From: Methanosarcinales archaeon
GTDB lineage: Archaea; Halobacteriota; Methanosarcinia; Methanosarcinales; Methanogasteraceae
Assembly (NCBI GenBank): GCA_004211975.1
Contig: RXIK01000134.1
Coordinates: forward strand, 1-32,997
Direction of reading: 5' to 3'
DNA: 32,997 nt
Below the pieces are notes generated by a model. That model was not told the DNA's origin. It saw nothing but the letters and a program-made list of their open reading frames with translations, and ran no database searches. This document shows positions 15,409-23,705 of the stretch, one piece after another (positions within the stretch are counted from its first letter, which is position 1; every line of letters starts with the position of its first letter). Made by a program: the position numbers and the translations under genes.

Positions 15409-18405
15409 ATGATGCCGAAAAACGAAACGAAAGACGAGGCAAAACAGAAGATCGGGGAACTTGTCGAGCGGTTCAGATATAATCTTAACGTCTACAAAAA
15501 ATCGGCATACAATGAAACACAGGTGAGGCGAGAGTTTATTGACCCGTTCTTTGAAGCTCTGGGCTGGGATGTTAGCAATAAGCAGGGTCATGCAGAACAG
15601 TACAAGGATGTTGTTCACGAGGACGCAATAAAAGTGGGGCGTTCGACCAGAGCGCCAGATTACAGTTTCAGAATCGGAGGTCTGCGGAAGTTCTTTGTCG
15701 AAGCGAAGAAGCCCGCAGTAAACATAAAAGATGACGTTGCCCCATCATACCAACTGCGGCGATACGCATGGAGCGCAAAACTGCCATTATCCATCGTGAC
15801 CGATTTTGAGGAAATATCAGTCTACGACTGCCGGATCAAACCAGGGCAGAAAGACAAAGCCAGCGTGGGACGGATCGGATACTACACGTTTGAAGAATAT
15901 CCCGATAAGCTTGATGAGATATACGATGTCTTTTCCAAGGACGCAGTTCTCAAAGGAAGCTTCGACCAGTACGCACAGTCAACAAAAGGCAAAAGAGGCA
16001 CTGCAGAAGTTGATAACGAATTCTTAAAAGAGATTGAGAGCTGGCGTGAAATACTGGCTAAAAACATCGCTCTCAGGAACCCCGAGGTGTCAATCCACGA
16101 GTTAAACTATGCGGTGCAGAAAATAATAGACCGGGTCATCTTCCTCAGGATCTGCGAAGACCGGGGAATCGAGCCCTACGGGCAGCTGCACCCAACAGCC
16201 AACTCCACCAACATCTACACACACCTGCTGAACCACTTCAAACTCGCAGAACTAAAATACAACAGCGGCATATTTAACTTTGGGGCAGACGCGGTAACGC
16301 CACAATTGGAGATTGACGACAAGGTCTTGAAAACAATTATCCAGAGTCTGTACTATCCGAAATCGCCGTACGAATTCTCGGTTCTCGGCGTCGAGATCCT
16401 GGGAAACGTGTACGAACAGTTCCTGGGCAAGGTCATCAGGCTGACCGCGGGACACCAGGCAAAAGTGGAGACAAAGCCAGAGGTCAAAAAGGCAGGCGGA
16501 GTGTACTACACACCCCAATACATCGTTGATTACATTGTGGGAAACACGGTTGGTAAACTGGTTGCGGGAAAAACGCCAGAAGAGATTGCGGAAATCAAGA
16601 TACCCGACCCTGCATGTGGTTCAGGAAGTTTTCTTATCGGTGCGTACACGCATCTCCTGAGGTATCATCTGGACTGGTACGTGGAAAACAAGCCGAAGAA
16701 GCACAAAAAGGCGGTTTTTCAGGTCAAAGAGAACGAATGGTACCTGACAACAGATGAGAAGAAGAGGATTCTTTTAAACAACATCTACGGCGTTGATATC
16801 GACTCGCAGGCAGTCGAGGTTACAAAACTGAGTTTGCAATTGAAAGTGCTTGAGAACGAAAGCAGGGAGAGCGTAGACCAGCAGGTGAAACTGGGGACGG
16901 AGGGCATACTTCCGAACCTCGGGGGCAATATCAAATGCGGAAACTCACTCATCGGACCGGATTTTTACGATGCAGGGCAGACAACTCTTTTCGATGAGGA
17001 TGAAATGCGGCGAGTCAATGTGTTCGATTGGGATGATGCAGGACGGGGGTTTGGGGAGATTATGGGCAGGGGTGGGTTTGATTGCGTGATCGGGAATCCA
17101 CCATATGTACGGCAGGAACTGCTGAAAGAACAGAAAGGATATTTTAAAGATCATTATCAGGTGTATCAGGGAACTGCTGACCTGTGCGCCTACTTTATTG
17201 AGAAAGGGGTCTCGCTGCTCCAGTCTGGCGGATATTTCTCGTATATTGTTGCGAACAAGTGGATGCGTGCGAATTATGGCAAACCGCTCCGGCAGTGGCT
17301 AAAGACAAAGCGAATCGAGGAGATCGTTGATTTTGGCGATCTCCAGGTGTTCCAGAATGCTACAACTTACCCCTGTATTATGCGGATTTCCAACGGGAAA
17401 CCCAGTTCGACATTTGGAGTGACGCAGGTCGAAACGCTGGAGTTCTCAGACCTCGGGACTTATGTGGAAAAGCATCAGTATACGGTGAATCAAGATGGAC
17501 TGGATGATGGTGGGTGGGCGCTCGTCGATAAAGAGACCCGGGCATTACTGGATAAACTACGTAAAACAGGCGTCCCGTTGGGTGAATATGTCGATGGAAA
17601 AATATACTATGGCATTAAAACAGGTCTGAATGAGGCTTTTGTCATCGATTCCTCAACTCGTGATAAGCTGATCACGGAAGACCCCAAAAATGCAGAACTG
17701 ATCAAGCCATTTCTTGCCGGTAAGGACATCAAACGATATCAGCCACCGTGCAGCAAACGGTACTTGATACTGATACCAAAAGGCTGGACAAACCAAAAAT
17801 CAGGAGGGGTGAAAGATGCCTGGAACTGGCTGCAAAATAACTATCCCGGAGTGGCTTCTCATCTGAAACCCTTCTCTGAAAAAGCTCAGAAACGCTATGA
17901 CAAAGGTGAATATTGGTGGGAACTGCGTGCTTGTGATTATTACATTGAATTTGAAAAGCCTAAGATTGCATATCTAATATTTCAAGTAAAGCCCACATTT
18001 ACCTTTGATGATGGGGGTAATTATTGCAATAATGCAACTTATATAATTCCAAATAAAGATTTGCTATTGTTGGGAATACTTAACTCGAAGCTTGGTTGGT
18101 TCTTAATTTCTAGCTATTGTACTCAAATACAGAATGGTTATCAACTCATCTTCAAATATTTTGGGAAAATCCCCATATGCACGATAGACTCCTACAATCC
18201 TGCTGAAAAAGCCCAGCACGATAAACTTGTTTCCTTGGTAGATAACATGCTCGATCTGCAAAAGAAATACGATAAGACGAGAATGGAGCGAGATAAAGAA
18301 CTTTATGAACGGCAGATAAAGATTGTTGATGCACAGATTGACCGGCTGGTTTACGATTTGTATGGGCTGACAAAGGGGGAGATTGGAATTGTGGAAGAAG
18401 AGTGA
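15409..18405 (+). CDS. Type IIG-like restriction endonuclease-methyltransferase
   Basis: 998 aa from MMPKNETKDE, containing a whole restriction-modification system in one chain. Residues ~30-110 hold a PD-(D/E)xK nuclease (RREFIDPFFEALGWD, PDYSF...VEAKKP). A helical linker follows, then an N6-adenine methyltransferase with GGVYYTPQYIVDYIV, motif I DPACGSGSFLIGAY (~400) and motif IV GNPPY (~563). The C-terminal third is a TaqI/Eco57I-like target-recognition region (IYYGIKTGLNEAF, LIKPFLAGKDIKRY, IAYLIFQ) ending in a coiled-coil-like helix. It should cut and methylate one strand-specific site, recognition unknown. The track's first 96 residues are rejected: they lie in decayed DNA, show no homology-like features, and a TATA box sits at 15376. 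The 3' end overlaps the next gene. Confidence 0.92.
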   Translation: MMPKNETKDEAKQKIGELVERFRYNLNVYKKSAYNETQVRREFIDPFFEALGWDVSNKQGHAEQYKDVVHEDAIKVGRSTRAPDYSFRIGGLRKFFVEAKKPAVNIKDDVAPSYQLRRYAWSAKLPLSIVTDFEEISVYDCRIKPGQKDKASVGRIGYYTFEEYPDKLDEIYDVFSKDAVLKGSFDQYAQSTKGKRGTAEVDNEFLKEIESWREILAKNIALRNPEVSIHELNYAVQKIIDRVIFLRICEDRGIEPYGQLHPTANSTNIYTHLLNHFKLAELKYNSGIFNFGADAVTPQLEIDDKVLKTIIQSLYYPKSPYEFSVLGVEILGNVYEQFLGKVIRLTAGHQAKVETKPEVKKAGGVYYTPQYIVDYIVGNTVGKLVAGKTPEEIAEIKIPDPACGSGSFLIGAYTHLLRYHLDWYVENKPKKHKKAVFQVKENEWYLTTDEKKRILLNNIYGVDIDSQAVEVTKLSLQLKVLENESRESVDQQVKLGTEGILPNLGGNIKCGNSLIGPDFYDAGQTTLFDEDEMRRVNVFDWDDAGRGFGEIMGRGGFDCVIGNPPYVRQELLKEQKGYFKDHYQVYQGTADLCAYFIEKGVSLLQSGGYFSYIVANKWMRANYGKPLRQWLKTKRIEEIVDFGDLQVFQNATTYPCIMRISNGKPSSTFGVTQVETLEFSDLGTYVEKHQYTVNQDGLDDGGWALVDKETRALLDKLRKTGVPLGEYVDGKIYYGIKTGLNEAFVIDSSTRDKLITEDPKNAELIKPFLAGKDIKRYQPPCSKRYLILIPKGWTNQKSGGVKDAWNWLQNNYPGVASHLKPFSEKAQKRYDKGEYWWELRACDYYIEFEKPKIAYLIFQVKPTFTFDDGGNYCNNATYIIPNKDLLLLGILNSKLGWFLISSYCTQIQNGYQLIFKYFGKIPICTIDSYNPAEKAQHDKLVSLVDNMLDLQKKYDKTRMERDKELYERQIKIVDAQIDRLVYDLYGLTKGEIGIVEEE

Positions 18406-19831
18406 AATAAAATATAAATGGATATACTATAAATACTGGATTTATTACCTAATTCCAACATTGGTAGTCGTTTCAATTCTATACTGCATCCATCCGAACG
18501 AATGTCCAGATAATGCAAGGTACATATTAAGCGCAATCTCTCAAGGCTTGGCTGCTATACTTGCGTTGGTGTTTACGATTACATTAGTAGTAGCACAGAT
18601 GACGAGAAGATACACGGCGATGGATAAGATTATATTTAGATCTGAAACCAAGTTTTTAATGATTCTCTTTGGAATTGGCATTATTGCACCGCTTTTAGTT
18701 CTTGAATTTGGGTTTTGGAAATGGGGTGTACCTTTGTCGATTGTTACTGCGAGTTTTTGTGTCTTTTCATTGCTTCCGTTTTTGATAGGTGTTAACAGCG
18801 TGTTGAAATATGACATTGCGGTAGAAATTTTAGACGAAGAGACCATGGAAGCAATTGAGTTGGGATACGAACCAAGGGCTATAAACAAAATCAGGGAGTT
18901 GAATGAGATTGGTGAAAGTGCAGTTAGAGAATTTCGTGAGGATGATGTAATGGAAATAGTAGGTCGGTTATCAATAATTGGTGAAGAATCGGCCAAAAAA
19001 AGGTTTAAACACGCAACACTTCTTGTTGCAGATGGGATTATAGGTATGGGAATTGGAAGTATCGAAAATGAACTTGATGATATTAGGATAGTTAAGAATG
19101 CAGTTATCGGATTGAAAAATATTGGAGTTGAGGCTGCCAAAAATAGATTAGAGGGTTTGTCAGAGGTGGTTCCAAAAGCTATCAATGGGCTAACAAAGGT
19201 TGGAACCAAAGCCGCCGAGAAAAAATTGGTAGGCACAACAATTAGTGCCGTAAGCGGACTAAAAGATATCATTGTAGAGTATAGGTATCTGTTTAGTTGG
19301 GACAATATCCCTGGGACGGATAACGAGAGATTCTTAAAGTGCCTCATAACTTATCACGATATAAACTGGGCGAAAAGCGCAAAAATCCGCAAATCCGATG
19401 ACGACAAAACCATATACCTTTTTACTGATGAAAATTCAGCTGAAATAACGATCGATGAGACGGGGGAAACGGCGATCTTAAAAATTAACGATGGTAGGAT
19501 CCACGATATAGAAGTTAAAAAGGAAAACCACAAGCTAAACCTACGTAACGGTGGCACTGAATTAAAGGGTGAAAGAGATAAATATATTGAGGTGTTAAAA
19601 GATACAAAGAATATACTCACTGCGGTAAAAGGGGTGTGGTGTTTGGGTGCATTTGTGACGAAATATATGCCTAAACAGGCAGACACTGTAATCCAAAGTC
19701 TAAAAGAAATAGAGAAAGAGATCGGAAAGGATTCGTTAATGAAATGGGAATGGGAGAAAAATTGTACAAACAAGCACCCTCACCTAAAATCCTCTTTTGA
19801 AAAGTTTAAAAGGAGATATGATGGGAGATGA
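18383..19831 (+). CDS. Membrane protein with four TM segments and repeated helical domain, coupled to the restriction gene
   Basis: Unrecognised, up to 482 aa. Four TM segments lie at about 18-36, 48-72, 90-110 and 115-138; the second (AISQGLAAILALVFTITLVVAQM) resembles the DUF2254 membrane region. Residues ~160-300 contain four related units: EIGESAVREF, IIGEESAKKRF, NIGVEAAKNRLEGL and KVGTKAAEKKLVG, each followed by a helix ending in V..AI.GL-like residues, so a HEAT-like solenoid is likely. The last ~180 residues are charged, mixed alpha/beta. It starts with TTG at 18383 or 18389, the latter 8 bases after GGGGGAG, overlapping the restriction gene by 17-23 bases, so the two are translationally coupled. 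It is more AT-rich than its partner. A defence role is inferred from the coupling only. Confidence 0.72.
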   Translation: MELWKKSEIKYKWIYYKYWIYYLIPTLVVVSILYCIHPNECPDNARYILSAISQGLAAILALVFTITLVVAQMTRRYTAMDKIIFRSETKFLMILFGIGIIAPLLVLEFGFWKWGVPLSIVTASFCVFSLLPFLIGVNSVLKYDIAVEILDEETMEAIELGYEPRAINKIRELNEIGESAVREFREDDVMEIVGRLSIIGEESAKKRFKHATLLVADGIIGMGIGSIENELDDIRIVKNAVIGLKNIGVEAAKNRLEGLSEVVPKAINGLTKVGTKAAEKKLVGTTISAVSGLKDIIVEYRYLFSWDNIPGTDNERFLKCLITYHDINWAKSAKIRKSDDDKTIYLFTDENSAEITIDETGETAILKINDGRIHDIEVKKENHKLNLRNGGTELKGERDKYIEVLKDTKNILTAVKGVWCLGAFVTKYMPKQADTVIQSLKEIEKEIGKDSLMKWEWEKNCTNKHPHLKSSFEKFKRRYDGR

Positions 19832-19923
19832 CCCCCGCCACCCCCCAGAAAATAAGACACAGACGATAACATGACTTCAACCAGCTCCGCACCCGAAAAC
19901 CCACCGCTTCGGCGAACACGCGG

Positions 19924-19947
19924 CAGTCCACAGCACGAAAGCGATCG
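19924..19947. repeat. Short repeat right of the restriction module
   Basis: CAGTCCACAGCACGAAAGCG plus ATCG, partner of 15204-15227. The 180-base interval 19832-20015 that holds it is otherwise empty. Confidence 0.45.
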
Positions 19948-20015
19948 CGTCCACAACTAACCCATCTCACCACCGTAACAGTCGCACAATCAATCCATAC
20001 AAGGAGAACTTCAAA

Positions 20016-20270
20016 ATGCAAGCCGCAACACAAGCCATTGAAACGATAGGAACGATCGACGCCCAGCATCATCTCGTTCTGGACGAAACGCTGCCCATCA
20101 CCGGACCGACTCGTGTCCGCGTAATTATCCTGCTGCCCGAAGAATCAGAGATAGACGAGACTGAATGGCTACAGGCAGCAGCAGCCAACCCAGCCTTCGA
20201 TTTCCTGAAAGATCCTGAAGAGGATATTTACACGCTTTCTGATGGGAGACCGTTCTATGATGATGGGTAA
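20016..20270 (+). CDS. Antitoxin-like small protein paired with PemK/MazF toxin
   Basis: 84 aa, preceded by a good Shine-Dalgarno (AAGGAGAA, 7 bases from the ATG). The first half (ETIGTIDAQHHLVLDETLPITGPTRVRVIILLPE) resembles the beta-rich N-terminal domain of small DUF104/AbrB-like antitoxins. The second half is acidic (PAFDFLKDPEEDIYTLSDGRPF), like the disordered tails that wrap toxins, and PEEDIYT..DG is commonly seen in such partners. It overlaps the MazF-like toxin by 14 bases. Role: bind and neutralise the toxin and probably repress the shared promoter; the latter is family knowledge, no operator was identified here. Confidence 0.78.
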   Translation: MQAATQAIETIGTIDAQHHLVLDETLPITGPTRVRVIILLPEESEIDETEWLQAAAANPAFDFLKDPEEDIYTLSDGRPFYDDG

Positions 20271-20601
20271 AGTCGTTCTGGTACCTTTTCCGTTCGATGA
20301 TCTTTCTACTACCAAGGTACGACCTGCAGTCTGCCTGACAGATCCCATTGGCACGCATCGCCACGTTATCATGGCTTTTGTCAGCAGCCGAACACCAGCC
20401 GACCTACTGGAAACCGACCTGATACTGAATTCGGGGCAGGCAGACTTTACCATGACGGGGTTACGAGTGACCTCCACGCTCCGGCTGCACCGTCTGATGA
20501 CGGTCACGACTGCGTTGGTTCGGCGGGAATTGGGCGAATTATCGCCCCGAATGCAGGATGAAGTGGTGAACCGGCTGCGGGGACTGTTTGGTCTGGCATA
20601 A
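20257..20601 (+). CDS. PemK/MazF-type toxin (endoribonuclease)
   Basis: 114 aa from MMMGKVVLVPFPFDDL. The start KVVLVPFPFDD..T.KVRPAVCL is the hallmark of the MazF/PemK SH3-like fold, with the conserved arginine of the RPA motif. VIMAFVSSR and LRLHRLMTV correspond to the later strands with the catalytic Ser/Thr region. These toxins cleave mRNA at short sites. The start overlaps the antitoxin end (three consecutive ATGs, GGGAG 8 bases upstream of the first), so translation is coupled. The track's earlier start at 20242 lacks this spacing. The pair appears intact and potentially functional. Confidence 0.85.
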   Translation: MMMGKVVLVPFPFDDLSTTKVRPAVCLTDPIGTHRHVIMAFVSSRTPADLLETDLILNSGQADFTMTGLRVTSTLRLHRLMTVTTALVRRELGELSPRMQDEVVNRLRGLFGLA

Positions 20602-20635
20602 AAACGATCACCAAAGCACAATCACGAGGTAATTC

Positions 20636-20890
20636 ATGGAAACAAAAACATGGGGCGCTTGCATTGTAGCCAACCCCGCCGTCTGCCATGTCGAACCAAC
20701 ATTTCGCGGCGCACGTATCTTGGTTGTGGGTGTGCGGGAACAGGTTGAGAGCGGTATGGCGTGGGGGGCAATCATCAAAGAGTGGCGTTACGCAGTGACG
20801 AGAGATGCGATTGCCGAGGTGGTTCGCATGGCGCGTGAGGCGTTGGTTGCTTATGCGCCAAAGCTGGTTTCGGAGCAGGTAATTGCATGA
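20636..20890 (+). CDS. DUF433 antitoxin
   Basis: 84 aa with GAGGT 7 bases before the ATG. IVANPAVCHVEPTFRGARILV is the DUF433 signature (the usual form is PxVCxGxPxFxGTRI), followed by a helix-turn-helix-like VESGMAWGAIIKEWRYAVTRDAIAEVVRMAREAL. DUF433 proteins are antitoxins, usually paired with PIN-like (DUF5615) toxins. Here the next reading frame starts at an ATGA overlap but is broken, so the antitoxin appears orphaned. It sits 35 bases after the MazF-like toxin and could share its transcript. Confidence 0.85.
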   Translation: METKTWGACIVANPAVCHVEPTFRGARILVVGVREQVESGMAWGAIIKEWRYAVTRDAIAEVVRMAREALVAYAPKLVSEQVIA

Positions 20891-20995
20891 ATGTTCTGGA
20901 CGAGAAACTCTCGGACCGCTAGCGGCAACTCTTGTGTAGTTGGCGGATCCGGGTTCGGCAGTTTGGTAACGAATTCAGCGGACATGCGATAAAGG
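20887..20995 (+). pseudogene. DUF5615/PIN-like toxin, truncated
   Basis: Starting in the ATGA overlap with the DUF433 stop, the frame reads MNVLDEKLSDR, then TAG, then RQLLCSWRIRVRQFGNEF. This matches the beginning of a DUF433-associated toxin I recognise by its MNVLDEN...QRQLLRSWRI.VRQ.G start. After about 35 codons homology is lost and the remaining two thirds is absent. The toxin is therefore dead through a nonsense mutation plus loss of its 3' part. Confidence 0.7.
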
Positions 20996-21038
20996 TAGAA
21001 GGGTGGATGTAAAGAGTTGAACAGCAAGAGGGATGAAC

Positions 21039-21839
21039 ATGGTAGAGAATAATGTGGACACTGCCTTTTTCCATTTGTGGTTTCGAAAGTACGTAAAAGG
21101 TTTTTACTCGGATGATCCAGGAATCCAGGAGAATATCAGGCTTAAGGAAGCGCACACGTTACGTGTTTGTAAGGAGATTTTTCGATTAGGCAAGTCGCTT
21201 CATCTCACTGAAAGTGCACTTTGTCTGGCTGATATCATCGCATTGTTTCACGACATAGGTCGCTTTGAACAATTCAAGACATATCACACTTTTGATGACC
21301 GGGTGTCGGAAAACCACGCAGTTCTTGGGCTGAAGGTTTTGGAAGAGACAAATGTATTAAGTCGGCTCACAAAAGTACAACGTTCCATTGTTTGTAAAGC
21401 CATAGGATATCATAATGCACGTGAACTTCCCGATCCCGCGGATGAAACTCCTGGTTGTTTACTGTATTCAAAATTATTGCGGGATGCGGACAAATTGGAT
21501 ATATGGCTGGTTGTGACAACTTATTATACACAACGTCATCAGCATCGTAATCCTGCATTGGAGCTGGGACTTCCTGATACGCCTGAATATTCGCGTTGTT
21601 TTGTTGAGGATATTCTTAACAACCGGGTTTCAAATTCTCAGGGTTTGAAAACATTTAATGACATGAAACTCTTGCAACTGGGTTGGGTATTTGACATTAA
21701 TTTTACTCAGACATTCATTCAGATCCGGCAAAGGCGGATTATTGAGAAGATCCTTGCTGATTTGCCTGATACTGAAGATATCCGAAAAATTCAAAACCAT
21801 TTAAAAGAATATCTGAATGAAAGAATATCTGAAAAATAG
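21039..21839 (+). CDS. HD-domain phosphohydrolase
   Basis: 266 aa from MVENNVDTAFFHLWF; GAGGG lies 6 bases upstream of this ATG, which decides against the ATG 6 bases earlier. The HD superfamily metal-binding residues are visible: EAHTLRVCK (first His), ALFHDIGRFEQF (the HD pair), NHAVLGLKVLEE, GYHNARELP and LLRDADKLDIW (final Asp). Members hydrolyse phosphoesters such as nucleotides or cyclic dinucleotides. The substrate is not evident; this is a stand-alone HD protein with a long helical C-terminus. It is 80 bases upstream of mevalonate kinase in the same direction, but no functional link is clear. Confidence 0.85.
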   Translation: MVENNVDTAFFHLWFRKYVKGFYSDDPGIQENIRLKEAHTLRVCKEIFRLGKSLHLTESALCLADIIALFHDIGRFEQFKTYHTFDDRVSENHAVLGLKVLEETNVLSRLTKVQRSIVCKAIGYHNARELPDPADETPGCLLYSKLLRDADKLDIWLVVTTYYTQRHQHRNPALELGLPDTPEYSRCFVEDILNNRVSNSQGLKTFNDMKLLQLGWVFDINFTQTFIQIRQRRIIEKILADLPDTEDIRKIQNHLKEYLNERISEK

Positions 21840-21919
21840 GTGATTCCTGGTACCCGATATAAGAAGTAAACGATGTGTAAACGGCAGAAGAAATATCAGG
21901 ATACGGGAATAAAGATAAC

Positions 21920-22834
21920 ATGACCACAACTTACTCCGCCCCCGGAAAAATTTATCTCTTCGGTGAACACGCCGTTGTCTATGGTAAGCGGGCGGTTGCA
22001 TCCGCAATTAACCTCCGCACAGTCGCAACCGTCCGAGAATCGAACCAGACGAGGATCACCTCTTCTCTTGGAACAACTGGTATTGATTACATGGTGCACC
22101 CTTATATTTCGCGGTGCATTGAATCGCTCAGTGTTCCCGAGGTTTCAGTTATGATTGATTCTGATATTCCGGTTGGTTCCGGACTTGGGTCATCGGCTGC
22201 TGCGGTGATCGCGACGCTTGGTGCGCTTAACTCTGAGTTTGGTCTTGGAATGACCCGCGCAGAGATTGCGGAGGTGGGGCATGCGATTGAGCGGGAGGTT
22301 CAGGGTGCTGCGTCGCCGACTGACACGTTTGTCTCGACGATGGGTGGCACTATAATGATAACGCCCGGGGGGTTGTCGCCAGTGTCAGCGAAGTTGAGGT
22401 TGATTGACTGTGATATTGTGATTGGGGACACGCGGGAGTTTTCTTCCACAAAGGAACTTGTGGGGAATGTCGGGGTTCTGCATGAGCGTTATCCAACTGT
22501 CATGAACCCGGTTTTTGACATAATTGACAGTTTTGCAGAGGTTGGCGTGCCCTTAATTGAGAATGGGGATTACCGCGGGGTTGGAGAACTGATGAACATT
22601 AATCACGGGCTTCTGGACTCGATAGGTGTTGGGAGCGCGAAACTCTCCGCGCTGGTCTACGCCGCAAGAGATGCTGGCGCGTGGGGTGCGAAGATCACGG
22701 GTGCGGGTGGTGGTGGCTGCATTGTTGCGCTTGCCGATGAGGCGGCGGCGGATTCTGTCGTGCAAGCGATCGCTGATTCTGGAGGGCACGCGATCGCAAC
22801 GAGCGCGAGCGAGGAAGGGGTTGCGGCACGGTGA
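21920..22834 (+). CDS. mvk: Mevalonate kinase
   Basis: 304 aa, typical for archaeal mevalonate kinase, a GHMP kinase that phosphorylates mevalonate on the way to isoprenoid lipids. Motifs: the N-terminal SAPGKIYLFGEHAVVYGKRA, the ATP loop IPVGSGLGSSAAAV, the catalytic Asp region GAASPTDTFVSTMGGT, and the C-terminal GAKITGAGGGGCIVAL. Start at ATG 21920 gives MTTTYSAPGK, which aligns with the family. AAATATCAGG about 25 bases upstream is a possible TATA box. Together with uppS and the prenol kinase/DUF92 fusion, it is one of three isoprenoid genes in the window, though they are not adjacent. Confidence 0.95.
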   Translation: MTTTYSAPGKIYLFGEHAVVYGKRAVASAINLRTVATVRESNQTRITSSLGTTGIDYMVHPYISRCIESLSVPEVSVMIDSDIPVGSGLGSSAAAVIATLGALNSEFGLGMTRAEIAEVGHAIEREVQGAASPTDTFVSTMGGTIMITPGGLSPVSAKLRLIDCDIVIGDTREFSSTKELVGNVGVLHERYPTVMNPVFDIIDSFAEVGVPLIENGDYRGVGELMNINHGLLDSIGVGSAKLSALVYAARDAGAWGAKITGAGGGGCIVALADEAAADSVVQAIADSGGHAIATSASEEGVAAR

Positions 22835-22899
22835 GCAAAACCGTGTAGCCACACACAGCAGACAGGGGATGAAATACTAACTAACGGGGGGTGATCCGG

Positions 22900-23133
22900 A
22901 TGAAACTTGATGGAAAGAACGCGGTGATAATCGCCAGGAAATATTTTGAAGAGATGAAAACTCATCATTGTTTCATGTTTTAAACGGTTAAAACCAGTTA
23001 TAACGACAAAGAGGAACATTGGATTGTGGATTGCGATGTAAAAGATATTTTTGAGGTGGACAGCAGAGAATATCTGGTGCGGGTCAGAGATGATGATGCG
23101 ATCTCCGATGTTGAAATGAAACCGGCTCTTTGA
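22900..23133 (+). pseudogene. Small ORF interrupted by one in-frame TAA
   Basis: A strong Shine-Dalgarno (GGGGGGTGATC) precedes ATG 22900. The frame reads MKLDGKNAVIIARKYFEEMK, continues to codon 27, meets TAA at 22981, and then stays open with protein-like composition (NDKEEHWIVDCDVKDIFEVD, SREYLVRVRDDDAISDVEM) to TGA at 23133. The whole would be 77 residues. It looks like a small alpha/beta protein resembling short archaeal proteins with a 'KKAV.IA+.Y' helix followed by strands. It is missed by the ORF track because neither half is long enough. It may be a recent pseudogene or a sequencing error at one base. Confidence 0.55.
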
Positions 23134-23705
23134 CAATTACCCGACTTTCAGTATTGGAACAAACATCTTTTTTGTTGTCGCGATTTTAGAGGTTTTTCGC
23201 TGCAGGGACGTGGGTGATCTAAATATCCTCCTGCCAGATTAGGTAGTAGTATCGGGGGGAGATGCTCTGATAAAACAGGTAAAATAAAACAGCAGAGAGT
23301 GCAGAGGGGTGTAACCGGTTTTAATATGGGTGATTTGTGGGTGATAATTGATGATATGGCTTTGTGTCCTATGTGGTTTATTTTTTTGTGAGGAATGGAC
23401 TGAAAATAAGTGTTTGGTGACCGTGAAAATGTATCTCCTGCTGTGTGACTTATTTTGAGTGGTGCTTTTTGCGTTTCACCAAAACCGGGTAATCAGTGAG
23501 TGCGAAGCAGCTTGTAGATGAATCCTGCCGGTGTAAACAAGAAAATAGCCGTGGTGGGCGCGGAGGTTCGCTGAGATACGGAGCCTCTGCATCCCTCTCG
23601 CGTACTTGGAGGTTAGATTCCTGTTTGGCTCATGCAGGGTCCTGGCGAGGGGGGCGCTAGTCCTCCAAAGTGTTTACAATCCAGTGGACTCCAGAAATAC
23701 TTATT
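23134..23705. other. 570-bp gene-free region upstream of marker protein 8
   Basis: No gene seen. GCAGAGAGTGCAGAGGGGTG at 23292 and GCGCGGAGGTTCGCTGAGATACGGAGCCTCTGC near 23560 look like decayed pieces of palindrome family B. The last ~80 bases before the gene have inverted-repeat potential and are listed separately. Confidence 0.5.
23591..23669 (+). ncRNA. Possible structured leader before marker protein 8
   Basis: TTGGAGG (23606-23612) pairs perfectly with CCTCCAA (23662-23668), and CCCTCTCGC (23593-23601) can pair imperfectly with GCGAGGGGG. The overall shape recalls a tRNA acceptor, but the length is wrong and no D-arm, anticodon arm or TTCRANY loop fits. It lies 37 bases before the chosen start. 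It could be an RNA leader or only repeat debris. Confidence 0.25.

Noticed and set aside
19806-20072. 88-aa minus-strand ORF
   Set aside because: Antisense to the antitoxin leader and start; no domain, and the plus-strand genes have good ribosome sites.
23606-23668. tRNA-like acceptor stem
   Set aside because: Only 63 bases between stem ends and no anticodon or T-arm; not a tRNA.
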